DNA of 64,000 bases from Nymphaea colorata (GCF_008831285.2 NC_045144.1:1858001-1922000); one strand, 5' to 3'; counted from the stretch's first letter, positions 9,942 to 21,933 are shown. A program made the numbers and translations. Notes: generated by a model not told the origin, from the letters alone.

Positions 9942-11308
9942 ATTCTCTGTTAGCTGCTTTAGAGACCTTTGCTCATTGAAAATTCAATATCTTTCTGCTG
10001 GAAGGTCCAAAAATCATGAAACTGAAAAATTTCTGACTTCTGTAGCTTTCCAACGCATCCAGGCTCACTGTCAGATTCCTCTCAAATCTGAATTCATTGA
10101 GCCCCAAAGTCATGCCTCTTCTGCTCGACCGCAGCTTGTATCAGTTTCAGAAATCTTCTCAGAGTAGTCGACACTCAAAAATCTGCTGCACCCTGGTGCC
10201 TTCACCAAAAAGTCTTAGATTTAGAGGCCAGGAAATTGAGATCTAGACGATTCCAACGCATCTAAAATCGCCTAAATCCGAGTTCTGAGCAATCAACGCC
10301 GGTCGATCGAAGTTGGATGACATTCGGTTGATTCAGCCGTCTGAGAGCAGCATAGGAAGCAGTCTCGGGTGGTGTCCAAGGTAGGACACGTGCTGCAGAA
10401 AAGCGGGACATGATGACACGATGTCACCCACGTTGTAGCCTTCCCGACTCGTGTGAACCGGGACACAGTGTTAGCTGTCGATGCGGTGTTGCAGGACACG
10501 TAGCGGGATTCGACGAGAAACACAGACACGGTGATGGTGGATTCCACGGGACACGCGAATCCGGGTGATCCGCTGCGCCTTGTGACACTGAGGCACAGGA
10601 CACTGCCGGGGACTGAAGAACACAGCGGTCGGAAAACGTCGATTGCGCCAAAAAATGCCCGGCTCGCCGGAAAAACGGCAGAACTTGCCTGAGATCTTCA
10701 AAACGCTATTCCAGACTCATTTCTGAGCCAAATTGAACGTTCTTGGGCTCGTTTTGCTCGGAAATTTGTCAGAAATCTTTTGGTATTGCCATCAACATGT
10801 TTTGATTCCGCTGGTGGCCAGAATCATCGGTGGAGTGCTCGGTGGTCACCGGAATTGGGGAAGAGCAGCGTTTGAGAACCCGCGCCTCTTCAAATCGCTG
10901 TATCTTCCTCGTTTTTGAACGGAATCCGATGATCTTGGGCTCCCTGGATGCGGAAATTTGTTAGGATTCTACCCAGATGATCATCCACACAAATTTATCA
11001 ATATTTTGCACTGAATCGAAGCTGGATTGCGCGGTGGTTGCAGGAATTGAGGAAGAACAGCGTCTGCAAACCCGCGCCTCTTCAAAAATCGATTCCTCGC
11101 AAACCACAGCCTCAAAAATTCTAAAAATTTTCTGATAGATGTTTGAGACTTAGACAAATCCAATGGTCTACTGCTCGACCAGTAAATCCTTCCATAAAAT
11201 TAACGCCAATGATTTTTGTCTCTATGTTTCCTGTTTTTGTTGGAGAAGACGATATCTATCGTCTGATGCTTCGATTCGCCGCCGTGAGCGTCGGCTCTGA
11301 TACCAAAT
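9079..11308 (-). mobile_element. Interior A of the LTR array
   Basis: This contains the FHA-like frame (9941 downward) and about 1.35 kb of leader (9942-11308). The leader includes a stretch rich in GGACAC words (10370-10620) and two diverged copies of a ~170-bp segment (about 10745-10917 and 10935-11105, both with CCCGCGCCTCTTCAAA). The purine tract AGGAGGGTGGATC on the minus strand adjoins the LTR at 9079. Confidence 0.8.
11293..11305 (-). promoter_or_regulatory. Primer binding site A
   Basis: The minus strand reads TGGTATCAGAGCC three bases from the LTR start at 11309. It matches initiator tRNA-Met. Confidence 0.88.
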
Positions 11309-12259
11309 TGACAGGACCTCGCTGTCGAGGCGCTATCTCTACCCAAGATCACGCTCAGTAAGGCAAATCGATTTCAACTTTCTGATCTGCAGCTGCTTCT
11401 CCTTCTATCGCAAGAACAGGGGAGGCAGATGTTCCTTCGGCCGATTGGGGAGAAGAGGAAAAGAGTATCGAGGACGTGAGGAGGATTGACGCCGTCGGAT
11501 CAAAGAAAAACACCAGTCGTCGCTGGTCCACGGGTGAGAAGAAATCAATCTGGCCGTCGCCCGGAAGACGAGTAGACTTGGTTGAGAAGAAGATGGGATG
11601 AGAGAGAAAGTGACGCCCAAAGTGAAAATCAATTCATTTTTCATTCAAGCGTAATCCAAAAAGCCCTAATTTCAAAGCTTATATACATGAGATGCGTCTT
11701 GGTTCACTTAGATCCTAACCCGAGACGATACAACGAACTTAAAATAAAACGATTCTAACACGTCTCAAACCGAGACAGTACAAAAGAGTAAATAAACATG
11801 AACAAAAGGGCGCCTGGATTGGATCTGGTTGCGCCCGCTCTCTCTATGGATCCGGACCCTGTCTCACCTTTTTCGACCTTAGCTGCTCTACCCGCTCCTC
11901 CCACTGGAGCCATATAAGTAATGCCCAAGGGTTCTATTAGTGTCGAACCGTGAACCATGCCAAGGTGTCGTGTGGTCCAACTCACTCGCGTGCACTTGGC
12001 CCTACGCACAGAGGTGCTAGTGCCGAACCCTACAAGTCGCTTCTTGGGCTTGCGCCCATCCTCGGCCGCGCGCAATGTTGCGGCCTGCTGCTCTCGGCAC
12101 TCCCCGCCGAGACTAACCTCACAAGGCAACGAAGACATAAGCCTGTCAGGTGGTAATCGGCGTGCCCAGCTTCTACTAACGTCGCTGGTCGTCTCCGCTG
12201 TTGCACCCTCGTCCAGGCCTTCGACCGTCCTCGATGGTGTCAAAATAAGGCACGTGTCA
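11309..12259 (-). repeat. Complete central LTR, 951 bp
   Basis: In plus orientation it starts TGACAGGACC and ends GGCACGTGTCA, giving TGACA/TGTCA termini. It serves both interiors. Compared with the LTR at 14491-15275 it has an extra block of about 165 bp near 11897-12060. Confidence 0.88.
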
Positions 12260-12304
12260 GATCCACCCTCCTTAGACCGAGCTTGACCCCAAGCTCGTAT
12301 GAGG

Positions 12305-13118
12305 TTATCTTCTTGGATGATCAAGACTATACCCTTTCTGTGATCCCATGCTGCTATGTTTTGGCCCCCCTTTCCAAGGTGTTGGAACAAGTTTCTTCTT
12401 TGTACAGCCTGGAATCTCTTCGACCTGCTCTCCTTGGTCACTTATCGAACTAGTAACTATCTCCTGCATTGTTGTCCTTTGTAGACTATTCAACAAGCTC
12501 TCCAAAATAACATTATCACCCTCCTTAGTCTTGACCATACACTGAGGAGTGAAGGACCGTGGTAACAATGGCTCTTTCATGGCTGTAGTGTCATGCTCAA
12601 CCGTCGAACCTGTGGCAATTTCATCTTGTTTCCATTTGGCTTGCAGTCCATCGATGACCTCAATGATTTTCTCACAAAGCTGCTGCATTGCTTGTGGCGT
12701 CGAACCGTCCACATATGGCTCTTGGTGCTTGTTGTCATAACTCCCTTCTTCTTGGCCAGAGACCGAGGGAATCACTTCTAGTTTGAAACTCTGGCTGGAG
12801 TCTCCTACCTTGAGGATCTCACCTGGGTATAACTGCTCGGTGCATTGGAGTCTTATAACAATCTCTGCTACACTTAGTTTCCCCGTAAGCGTCAAATTTG
12901 TCTCCCAAACTCGGCGGCTCACCTTGTCGACCTCGAGTTCAAAGTGGAACCCGTGGATGCTAGGGTGTTAGAACACCAAGTCGCATTTAGGATTTCTTCC
13001 TGTCGTCCAGACCTCCATCCTCGGTTTTTGGTTGATTTCTGAACCAGGAATCAGCACTATATCATGTAGGTGTTTGTCCCTCACGTAGACGCCAATATCT
13101 AAGTCTATTGCACTCATA
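12305..13118 (-). pseudogene. FHA-like frame, copy B, broken
   Basis: This is the counterpart of 8883-9941. A TAA on the minus strand near 12968-12970 replaces the Gln codon before HPSIHGFH, and a 5-bp length difference near 12405 (opposite about 9222-9230 in copy A) shifts the frame. The part after the stop stays open from 12922 to 12305, and a shifted frame (12441-11755) runs on into the LTR. Copy B therefore cannot make the full product. Confidence 0.6.
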
Positions 13119-14474
13119 TTCTATGTTAGCTGCTTTAGGGACCTTTGCTCATTGAAAATTCAATATCTCTTTACTGGAAGGTCCAAAAGTCGTAAAACTT
13201 GGACTCAAAAATTCCTGACTTCTGTAGCTTTCCAACGCATCTAGGCTCACTGTCAGATTCCTCTCCAATCTGGATTTGTTGAGCCCCAAAATCATGCCTC
13301 TTCTGCTCGACTGCAGCTTGTATCTGTTTCAGAAATCTTCTCAGAGTAGTCGACACTCAAAAATCTGCTGCACCCTGGTTCCTTCACCAAAAAGACTGAG
13401 ATTTGGTGGCCAGGAAATTGAGATCTAGACAATTCCAATGCATCTAAAATCGCCCAAATCCGAGTTCTGAGCAATCAACGCCGGTCGATCGAAGTTGGAT
13501 GACATTCGGTTGATTCAGCCGTCTGAGAGAAGCATAGGAAGCAGTCTCGGGTGGTGTCCAAGGTAGGACACGTGCTGCAGAAGAGCGGGACACGATGACA
13601 CGATTTCACCCACGTTGTAGCCTTCCCGACTCGTGTGAAGCGAGACACGGTGTTAGCTGTCGATGCGGTGTTGCAGGACACGTAGCGGGATTCGACGAGA
13701 AACACGGACACGGTGATGGTGGATTCCACGGGACGCGCGAATCCGAGTGATCCGCTGCGCCTTGTGACACTGAGGTACAGGACACTGCCGGGGACTGAAG
13801 AACACAGCGGCCGGAAAACGTCGATTGCGCCGAAAAATGCCCGCCTCGCCGGAAAAACGACAGAACTTGCCTGAGATCTTCAAAACGCTATTCCAGACTC
13901 ATTTCTGAGCCAAATTGAACGTTCTTGGGCTCGTTTTGCTCGGAAATTTGTCAGGAATCTTTTGGTATTGCCATCAACATGTTTTGATTCCGCTGGTGGC
14001 CGAAATCATCGCCGGAGTGCTCGGTGGTCACCGGAATTGGGGAAGAGCAGCGTTTGAGAACCCGCGCCTCTTCAAATCGCTGTATCTTCCTCGTTTTTGA
14101 ACGGAATCTGATGATCTTGGGCTCCCTGGATGCGGAAATTTGTTAGGATTCTATCCAGATGATCATCCACACAAATTTGTCAATATTTTGCACTGAATTG
14201 AAGCTGGATTGCTCGGTGGTTGCAGGAATTGGGGAAGAACTGCGTCTGCAAACCCGCACCTCTTCAAAAATCGATTCCTCGCAAACCACAGCCTCAAAAA
14301 TTTTGAAAATTTTCTGATAGACGCTTGAGACGTAGATGAATCCAATGGTCTACTGCTCGACCAGTAAATCCTTCCACAAAATTAACGCCAATGATTTTTG
14401 TCTTTGTGTTTCCTGTTTTCCTTGGAGAAGACGATATCTATCATCTGAAGCTTCGATTCGCCGCTGTGAGCGTC

Positions 14475-14487
14475 GGCTCTGATACCA
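14475..14487 (-). promoter_or_regulatory. Primer binding site B
   Basis: The minus strand reads TGGTATCAGAGCC, three bases from the LTR at 14491. Confidence 0.88.
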
Positions 14488-14490
14488 AAT

Positions 14491-15275
14491 TGATAGGACC
14501 TTGCTGCCGAGGCGTTATCTCTACCCAAGATCACGCTCAGCAAGGCAAATCGATTTCAACTTTCTGATCTGCCGCTGCTTCTCCTTCTATCGCAAGAACA
14601 GGGGAGGCAGATGTTCCTTCGGCCGATTGGGGAGAAGAAGAAAAGGGTATTGAGGATGGGAGGAGGATTGACGCCGTCGGATCAAAGAAAGACACCAGCC
14701 GTCGCTGGTCCACGGGTGAGAAAAAATCAATCCAGCCGTCGCCGGGAAGACGAGTAGACTTGGTTGAGAAGAAGATGGGATGAGAGAGAAAGTGACGCCC
14801 AAAGTGAAAATCAATCCATTCTTCATTCAAGCGTAATCCAAAAAGCCCTAATTTCAAAGCTTATATACATGAGAAGCGTCTCGGTTCACTTAGCTCCTAA
14901 CCCGAGATGGTACAACGAACTTAAAATAAAACGATTCTAACACGTCTCAAACCGAGACGGTACAAAAGAGTAAATAAACATAAACAAAAGGGCGCCTGGA
15001 TTGGATCTGGTTGCGCCCGCTCTCTCTATGGATCAGGACCCTGTCTCACCTTTTTCGACCTTAGCTGCTCCACCCGCTCGGCCGCACGTAATGCTGCGGC
15101 CTGCTGCTCTCGGCACTCCCCGCCGAGACTAACCTCACAAGGCAATGAAGACATAAGCCTGTCAGGTGGTAATCGGCGTGTCCAGCTGCTACTAACGCCG
15201 TTGGTCGGCTCCGCTCTTGCACCCTCGTCCAGGCCTTCGACCGTCCTCGATGGTGTCAAAATAAGGCACGTATCA
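14491..15275 (-). repeat. 5' LTR of the array, 785 bp
   Basis: In plus orientation it starts TGATAGGACC and ends GGCACGTATCA. It lacks about 165 bp present in the central LTR; the join falls in a short CTC/CGCT microhomology near 15079. No matching target duplication can be shown because the far end of the array is truncated. Confidence 0.85.
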
Positions 15276-15463
15276 TTGTCCATCTTCTGTCCTTAAAAGT
15301 GACCGTTATGTTGTATTCAATTTGCTGTGCAGAATCTCATTCTTCCGACTAATATACTGATTATGCTACCTAAAAGGGAAGAAAAAGAAGAAGATTGTAG
15401 CATTAACAACTTGAATTCGGGGAGCGCGCTTCAGGGGAGTCAATAAGCAACGGTCTGTCAATA

Positions 15464-17560
15464 GGCACAATAATTTTTTAATTAATATTAATTATAGTTT
15501 TATATTTTTTTATAAATATATATAGTACATTTATTTTATATTTTTGCATTAAAAATAAACTAGGCTCAACTTGGCCGGCCACCAAAATGGGGCCGGCTTG
15601 GCCTGGCGGACATGGCTCCATGCTCACCTCTAGTTGTAGGGGAGCCAAGGTTCTAATAGTGAGATAAATGTGGTTGCTAGAAACTGCTAATTATGTCTTA
15701 ATTTATTGGTTGTGTCAATGGGTTTGGTTCTAATTAAACACACCACTTGTTTCACTGAACATTTTCAATACTAAGAAAATACTTTATGTTTGCAATATTC
15801 AAAACTTGCTACGCAAGGATACAAACATGATGCGATCAGCAAAACTCTTGTTAAAACCAATTTCTTTATAAACAACGCTATTAAGCTATGGAATTAAATT
15901 TGACTCAACATGGTTCCACTTGATCATCTAAGATTTTTCTTAGGAAAAAGGTTCACCTGCGTAGACACCACCATATGACCCCTTGGTGACCGGTATAGAT
16001 CCCTACATCGTTGTCATCATGATTTTGCCAACTGTCGTAAATTTATACTGCTGATATTATGCATGAGAATTGATCTTTTGTGGCAAACAAACCGGTGGCG
16101 GTCTATACTAGTCATTATCATCACCAATATACTATTGGTTGGGTTTGAAACTGTATGATTTGGTTTCTGCTCCTTGAATGCTTCATCTATCTCGTTATTG
16201 TTCAGCCAATGAGTCAGTAGAATTGTTTCCTATATACACTTGCAAGGAAGGTCCCACTAGAATGATGAAAGGAACCATTTTATGTTATGAGGGGCAAAAA
16301 AAGGACTCCATACTTAATGCTGTAGTAGCTCTGATACTGCCGCTTTGGCTGATGCAGCTGTTCTTAACAATGTAGAGGCAATTTCATTTCATCTAAGCAT
16401 ATAAATTGTGTTCGCTTCATCGACAACCTAACAGGACCCTTAGTTAGCGGTCATGTAATCATCTCGGTTTAGCATTATCCATACAAAATAAAGGGGGAAT
16501 GGGCATTCGTTCCTTCGCTGCCGGTGTGCAATGGATATTTAGGGGGTTCTCAATTGTTCGGAAGTTTGCAGGACCGAGAATAGTATTCAAAACATGCCAG
16601 TACGCCTTATTCTAGCTTCTACGTGTCATCAGCCATGTCTTCTTTAAACCTGCACGAACACAAACATATTGTTGCGCTGCATCAAAATCTCCATGTATAC
16701 TCTTGAATAAAATAATGAAGGACACCAAACTTGGACAGTTCCCTTGAGCCAAAAGTACCAGTGGTTATAATAAAAAAATAATTATGTAGGAGCACTATTA
16801 ATTAAGATCTTAATTTAAATTATGAGATAAGGTCAGCAGTCTATTTACCCTTGTGTTTTCTTGCTCAAACAGTGAATAGGATACAAGTTGGCAGGAGACC
16901 ACCTCCCATGGAGCTTACTATCGTCATAATTCTCGGAAAACCTCTTCCATTGTTCCCTATATTTAATTAATAATATTAGATAGATTATTAAGCTCGGTAG
17001 CCAACAGGAGGATGAGTGGTTTCAAACGTTAACTAGAAATCATAAAGGATGAATTTCGAGTATGGTTATAAGATGGTCATCTCATGAAAGAAACCGCTCT
17101 TATTTGGCTGGTCGGACTATGCTTTTACATGGCACTTGAATGCATTAAAAACTTCGTTTTTTTACCTTCGGTTGACTGAAAAATATAATTCATTGAATTT
17201 CTTTTGAAGTTATTGAACATAGATTATGAATAAATAATCATCTAAACGAAGATCTACTGACTTTCAAAAAAGCTAAAAAGTGTCGCTTGGGCAGTGGAAA
17301 GAACCCATCTGGTGATCCAAACCTTTAGATCATGTGGTCTTGCTATTTCAGAAAACTTGACTTTTTTTTATCAAAGCTTATAAGTGTTGTTATGTGGGTG
17401 TAAACTTTATTTGTTGGGTATTGGGATGAGATGAGTATCAAACTTGAGCCCATGGTGACCAGAAGCGCTTCTGGTCACCGCTTTAGATCTCTAACGGTGA
17501 ACTCTGTCACCGGTACATATTGCCTACAGCGGTGGCTTAAGTCACCGGTATATATGACAA
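15464..17560. repeat. Dispersed repeat, copy 1
   Basis: This is collinear over about 2 kb with 23096-25480, in direct orientation. Shared landmarks include GGCACAATAA near the start, AAACTTGCTA, GATCATCTAAGATTTTTCTT and TTAATTAAGATCTTAA. Both copies carry CACCGGTATAGA-like words. No coding frame is conserved. It may be a non-autonomous DNA transposon or a segmental duplication; ends are not clear enough to assign a family. Confidence 0.7.
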
Positions 17561-18061
17561 TAAAATACAACCGCCCACAACTTATCAGGTTATTTGAGGC
17601 GAACGACTCTTGTACAACCATCTCACTTGTCGCTCAGGTCTCTCTCTTTTTCTCAAGTTTAACTTACGTTGGATGAAATCACCGATGTTGGATTGATCAT
17701 TGTATGGTAACCATTGAATGAAATTGGTACTCCCATAAATAAGTTGTTTAAATTAAAGGAAGTAATGCTTTTCCCAATAACACTTATGAGGTAATAAATG
17801 TTCTATATTTTTTGTTGTAAAAGTTATTAAATTTTAAGATAATTGGAGTCATGGGTTTAAATAGAATGTTTATGCCATTCGAGGCTCATTCAAATGTCAA
17901 CAGAACTGATCCGAACAATATTTTTGTTAGTTTATTTATGTTTTATGAGATTATATGTAGAAATTATAAAAGGAACTATTAAAAATTATCTTATTGATGT
18001 GATGTGATGTATATGTACACACTTTTTTTTTTTTGTTGTACTTCTGCAATAAGATTTTATA

Positions 18062-18124
18062 AAATTGCCATACTTGCTTCCCCATACCTATACCCAAACC
18101 TATACCCGTACCCATGTGACATAA
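18062..18124. mobile_element. Solitary hAT end related to the element at 1978-5641
   Basis: Repeated TACCC words end in CCCGTACCCATGTGACATAA, almost the same as the right terminus of the full hAT element (5610-5641). No left end was found nearby, so it appears to be a truncated relic of the same family. Confidence 0.6.
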
Positions 18125-18236
18125 GATGTAACTAGGTCGGATCTTTATTTGAACCCAATTGGATATCACTGATATTCTAATAAATCCAAATCTGCTTAGT
18201 AGATTGATCTAGAATTCTTTGAATCCAACTAAATGG

Positions 18237-18318
18237 ATCCAAAATCAGATCAGTGATTGGATATGTCCCATATTCCCATCCAAAATCAGATCAGTGATTG
18301 GATATGTCCCATATTCCC
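18237..18318. repeat. 41-bp perfect tandem duplication
   Basis: The unit ATCCAAAATCAG...ATATTCCC occurs at 18237-18277 and 18278-18318 without a mismatch, indicating a recent local duplication. Confidence 0.93.
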
Positions 18319-18530
18319 ATCCGTTTATATACCATGTTTCATCAAGCTTCATCTATTTGGTTGCACCCTTTGCATGTAGGAAGTTAAATCATGTCACAGT
18401 AATATGTAATGGGCATCCGCTATCAACCTTCCAACTAACTAATTCTCTCTCTTTCTCTCTCTAACAGCATGTATACAGACAAGGGTGGGGAAAAACATGG
18501 GTGGGCACATGTAGACACAAATGTGCATGC

Positions 18531-20247
18531 AGGCACAGGCACACAGATAGAGACAAGGAAGTACAATAGTACTTGGGCATAGTAAACAACTTGCAGTTAC
18601 ATTAAGGAAAAGTAGGGTCCAAACAATACCTGTGGCGACACCACTACCGCAGTATATAATTACCCTGAGTGCCGTTGACAGCAATAAGGTTTTCTTGGTC
18701 TGTTATGTTCCCAAACCAAGCACACCTGCTGTGACTGGAACAAGCAAATGGAAAATATACCCAGTGAATGAAACGTACAAAAGCTTTACGCTCTACATGA
18801 AAGAAATGTCATAACCATTTGCATACACATAGCATCCTACTGCAAAGTTATGTTGCAACGAAAACATAGACAAAATAGACGATTCAAGGGAAGCATCAAA
18901 AAGAGCAAACAAGTCTACACGAATCATAAATTCAGCCTCACTAGCACATCTGCATACCAATAATACTCTAATGAAGCGGTTCAAAAGTAGGAACCCAACC
19001 AACAGACTAATAAAAAAACATTGAGGCAAGCAGATAAGAAGTCCATTTCTCAAAAGCCATTGATCAGAATCATGGATTTTGGTTGGTGAGTAAAGAGTAA
19101 CGCAATGGAGCAGGCACACAGATAGAGACAAGAAAGTACAATAGTACTTGGGCATAGTAAACAACTTGAAGTTACATTAAGAAAAAGTAGGGACCAAACA
19201 GTACCTGTGGTGACACCACTACCGCAGTATATAATTACCCTGAGTGCCGTTGACAGCAATAAGGTTTTCTTGGTCTGTTATGTTCCCAAACCAAGCACAC
19301 CTGCTGTGACTGGAACATGCAAATGGAAAATACACCCAGTGAATGAAACGTACAAAAGCTTTACGCTCTACATGAAAGAAATGTCATAACCATTTGCATA
19401 CACATAGCATCCTACTGCAAAGTTATGTTGCAACGAAAACATAGACAAATAGACGATTCAAGGGAAGCATCAAAAAGAGCAAACAAGTCTAGACGAATCA
19501 TAAATTCAGCCTCACTAGCACATCTGCATACCAATAATACTCTAATGAAGCAGTTCAAAAGTAGGAGCCCAACCAACAGGCTAATAAAAAAACATTGAGA
19601 CAAGCAGATAAGAAGTCCATTTCTCAAAAGCCATTGATCAGAATCATGGATTTTGGTTGGTGAGTAAAGAGTAACGCACACAGATAGAGACAAGAAAGTA
19701 CAATAGTACTTGGGCATAGTAAACAACTTGCAGTTACATTAAGAAAAAGTAGGGTCCAAACAGTACCTGTGGTGACACCACTACCGCAGTATATAATTAC
19801 CCTGAGTGCCGTTGACAGCAATAAGGTTTTCTTGGTCTGTTATGTTCCCAAACCAAGCACACCTGCTGTGACTGGAACATGCAAATGGAAAATATACCCA
19901 GTGAATGAAACGTACAAAAGCTTTACGCTCTACATGAAAGAAATGTCATAACCATTTGCATACACATAGCATCCTACTGCAAAGTTATGTTGCAACGAAA
20001 ACATAGACAAAATAGACGATTCAAGGGAAGCATCAAAAAGAGCAAACAAGTCTAGACGAATCATAAATTCAGCCTCACTAGCACATCTGCATACCAATAA
20101 TACTCTAATGAAGCGGTTCAAAAGTAGGAACCCAACCAACAGGCTAATAAAAAAACATTGAGGCAAGCAGATAAGAAGTCCATTTCTCAAAAGCCATTGA
20201 TCAGAATCATGGATTTTGGTTGGTGAGTAAAGAGTAACGCAATGGAG
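18531..20247. repeat. Three head-to-tail copies of a ~565-bp unit
   Basis: The copies start near 18535, 19111 and 19676 and are nearly identical apart from small indels. Each holds a plus-strand frame of 60 codons beginning M(A/V)TPLPQYIITLS and ending KSFTLYMKEMS (18632-18814, 19207-19389, 19769-19951), and longer minus-strand frames. On the minus strand each copy also has an exon-like 65-base block (CAG/GTGTGC ... CTCAGG/GTAATT) that reads CAWFGNITDQENLIAVNGTQ in one frame. Similarity across the whole unit, not only in the frames, argues for recent tandem duplication of a non-coding or intronic segment. I do not recognise a protein. Confidence 0.85.
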
Positions 20248-20398
20248 CCAATAAATATCCATCCACTAACAAATTCCAATGCTAATGTAGTACATGAAAG
20301 TCAAAACATATGGCTTCCAGGCAACATAAATTTTTTTTGGTACATTATCATAGAAATATTAAATGTTTCTTGTAGGTTATTTTCTTAGTCTCTGAATG

Positions 20399-20594
20399 CT
20401 TCCTTGCAGTGGCAGAGCCACATGGTTGCTGTGTGGGCAGTTGCCCACAACAGATGCACAAAGTTAGTTTATTATTGTGTTATTTTGATATATTTCATTG
20501 TTATACTTATACATATAAGTTCTTCAAACAAATTAAAAATATTGAATGAATGCCCCCACCAAAAAAACTTCTGGCTCTGCTAGTGCTTAATTGG
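20399..20594. mobile_element. hAT-type MITE, 180 bp
   Basis: The element (20407-20586) begins CAGTGGCAGAGCCA and ends with the reverse complement of CACTAGCAGAGCCA. Imperfect 8-bp flanks CTTCCTTG and CTTAATTG fit a decayed hAT target duplication. A related copy lies at 37685-37863. Confidence 0.7.
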
Positions 20595-21598
20595 GTTGCC
20601 AAGTTGCTCGGTTTCATCACGCACATGGAAAGGCCATGAAGATAATGCGCCTAGGCAGAAGTAGTGGTTGACAAACAAAAGTACAAAATTAAGATTTTGC
20701 CAGATGCGATAACTCTATGAGGTAGTGTGGTACTTGAATCATCTGAACTTGTTTGGTGTCTTTTTGGTAAACAAGACCAAGACCCAATGTCAAACATAAC
20801 AAAACGAGATAACGCACTGGGGAGAAGCAGACAAGTGTTTGGTGCCAACAACTCAAATTTGGAGCAACCTGTGCTTAAAAATATAGTAAATAAAATTTGC
20901 AACTATTAGCATGCCTACAGGTTCTTAGTTAAACCAATTCTTCCCTTGTTGAAATAGAGAATCAGAGATACTTGTGCACATCTCAATATTCGAGCACCAT
21001 GAAGTGCATTGTCTCAGTTCTCACTCTAACAAAAAATGGATTCAAAATAATTCTGCAAATGTAGGCCATTGTAGCAACAACACACGAATGTGCTAACAAC
21101 CATTAGTATCAGGAAAAACTTTTATTCACAGAAAAAGTCAGCAAGAGAGGAAGCTCAAGCAGAAAAAGAGGAAAGGGCGGGTAACACTAACAACAGGTAT
21201 ATGTGCCAGAGGCCTCTGCCTGCAAAATCTCCTCATTGTCAGCAGGAATCACACTCAACTTGATGACTTTAGAAGGTGAAACCAATACGTCACAGTCATG
21301 CAAATTGGATGATGATTGGCCCAACTACAACCTCGCCCCTGCTTTCTTCAATCTACACATGTTGCCACTCCATATCAAATCCAAGCTGCTGACATTGAAA
21401 CCGTGCAATTACCAACCAACATTCCCCTTTACCAAGTTTCCAAGTATCACCCTAGCCACCAAAATCAACGATCATGACAGAAAAGGGAAACACGCTTAGA
21501 AACCCCAAGAAAAGTGAAACTCACTCACGCTTCTATTGATTTCGTCAAACAAAAACGGGAGCAGGAGATGAAGACATCAAGAACCCAAGAACCAGAGT
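20595..21598. other. Intergenic stretch, no firm gene
   Basis: Short frames occur on both strands (for example 20727-20909 plus, 21203-21499 plus) without known motifs. I cannot support a gene. Confidence 0.4.
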
Positions 21599-21601
21599 CC
21601 C

Positions 21602-21609
21602 TATAAAAT
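21602..21609 (+). promoter_or_regulatory. TATA-box candidate
   Basis: CCCTATAAAATTTCCC lies about 115 bp upstream of an ATG at 21718. Between them is a GA-rich stretch (21651-21682) like many plant 5' leaders. A second TATAAAT is present on the minus strand near 21853-21861, so the region could also be read the other way. Confidence 0.4.
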
Positions 21610-21717
21610 TTCCCTCTCAGTTCGCGTTCAAAAAACATAGAAGCGGTTAATAGAGAGAGAGAGTGAGAGAGAGAGAATGAGAGACAGTCTCTTGCCTACC
21701 GCAGAGCAAGGATCGCA

Positions 21718-21933
21718 ATGGCGGACAGGTCGTTGCTGCCAATACCGACTAAATGCAGCCACTCCTTCTTCTCGTCGCTTGAAGCGGAAGCATCACCCTG
21801 CCGTTCGAGGGTGACATCCTTCTCCTTCGTAGTCGACGACGCAGAGACAGTGATTTATAGCGGCCAATGCCTCAAGCCTTTAGGGCAGAGTCTCTGCCCC
21901 AAGAAGATCGCTCTCCGACCAACCTCCACCTGA
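21718..21933 (+). CDS. Small ORF of unknown function, 71 codons
   Basis: The frame starts at GCAATGGCGG, a good plant start context, after a GA-rich leader and a TATA-like box. It encodes MADRSLLPIPTKCSHSFFSS and continues to a TGA, with serine- and cysteine-rich composition, and is not recognised. Local GC content is higher than in the flanks. On the opposite strand the same stretch has an exon-like frame ending LVGIGSNDLSAIAILALR before a GTAGGC donor-like site. Either strand could be the real one; it may also be a gene relic. Confidence 0.3.
   Translation: MADRSLLPIPTKCSHSFFSSLEAEASPCRSRVTSFSFVVDDAETVIYSGQCLKPLGQSLCPKKIALRPTST

Larger units (their letters stand above)
12260..14490 (-). 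mobile_element. Interior B of the LTR array
   Basis: This is 2231 bp and nearly collinear with interior A. It carries the same leader, GGACAC-rich stretch, duplicated ~170-bp segment and FHA-like frame, the last now broken. Confidence 0.82.
8898..15275 (-). mobile_element. Tandem LTR retrotransposon array: LTR-int-LTR-int-LTR
   Basis: In plus coordinates the order is: truncated LTR (8898-9078), interior A (9079-11308), complete LTR (11309-12259), interior B (12260-14490), LTR (14491-15275). The interiors are 2230 and 2231 bp and closely alike, each with the priming site TGGTATCAGAGCC on the minus strand beside an LTR starting TGA and ending TCA. A shared central LTR is what unequal recombination between LTRs of one element produces. 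No reverse transcriptase, integrase or protease is visible, so the family is non-autonomous. The only coding candidate is the FHA-like frame in each interior. Confidence 0.88.
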
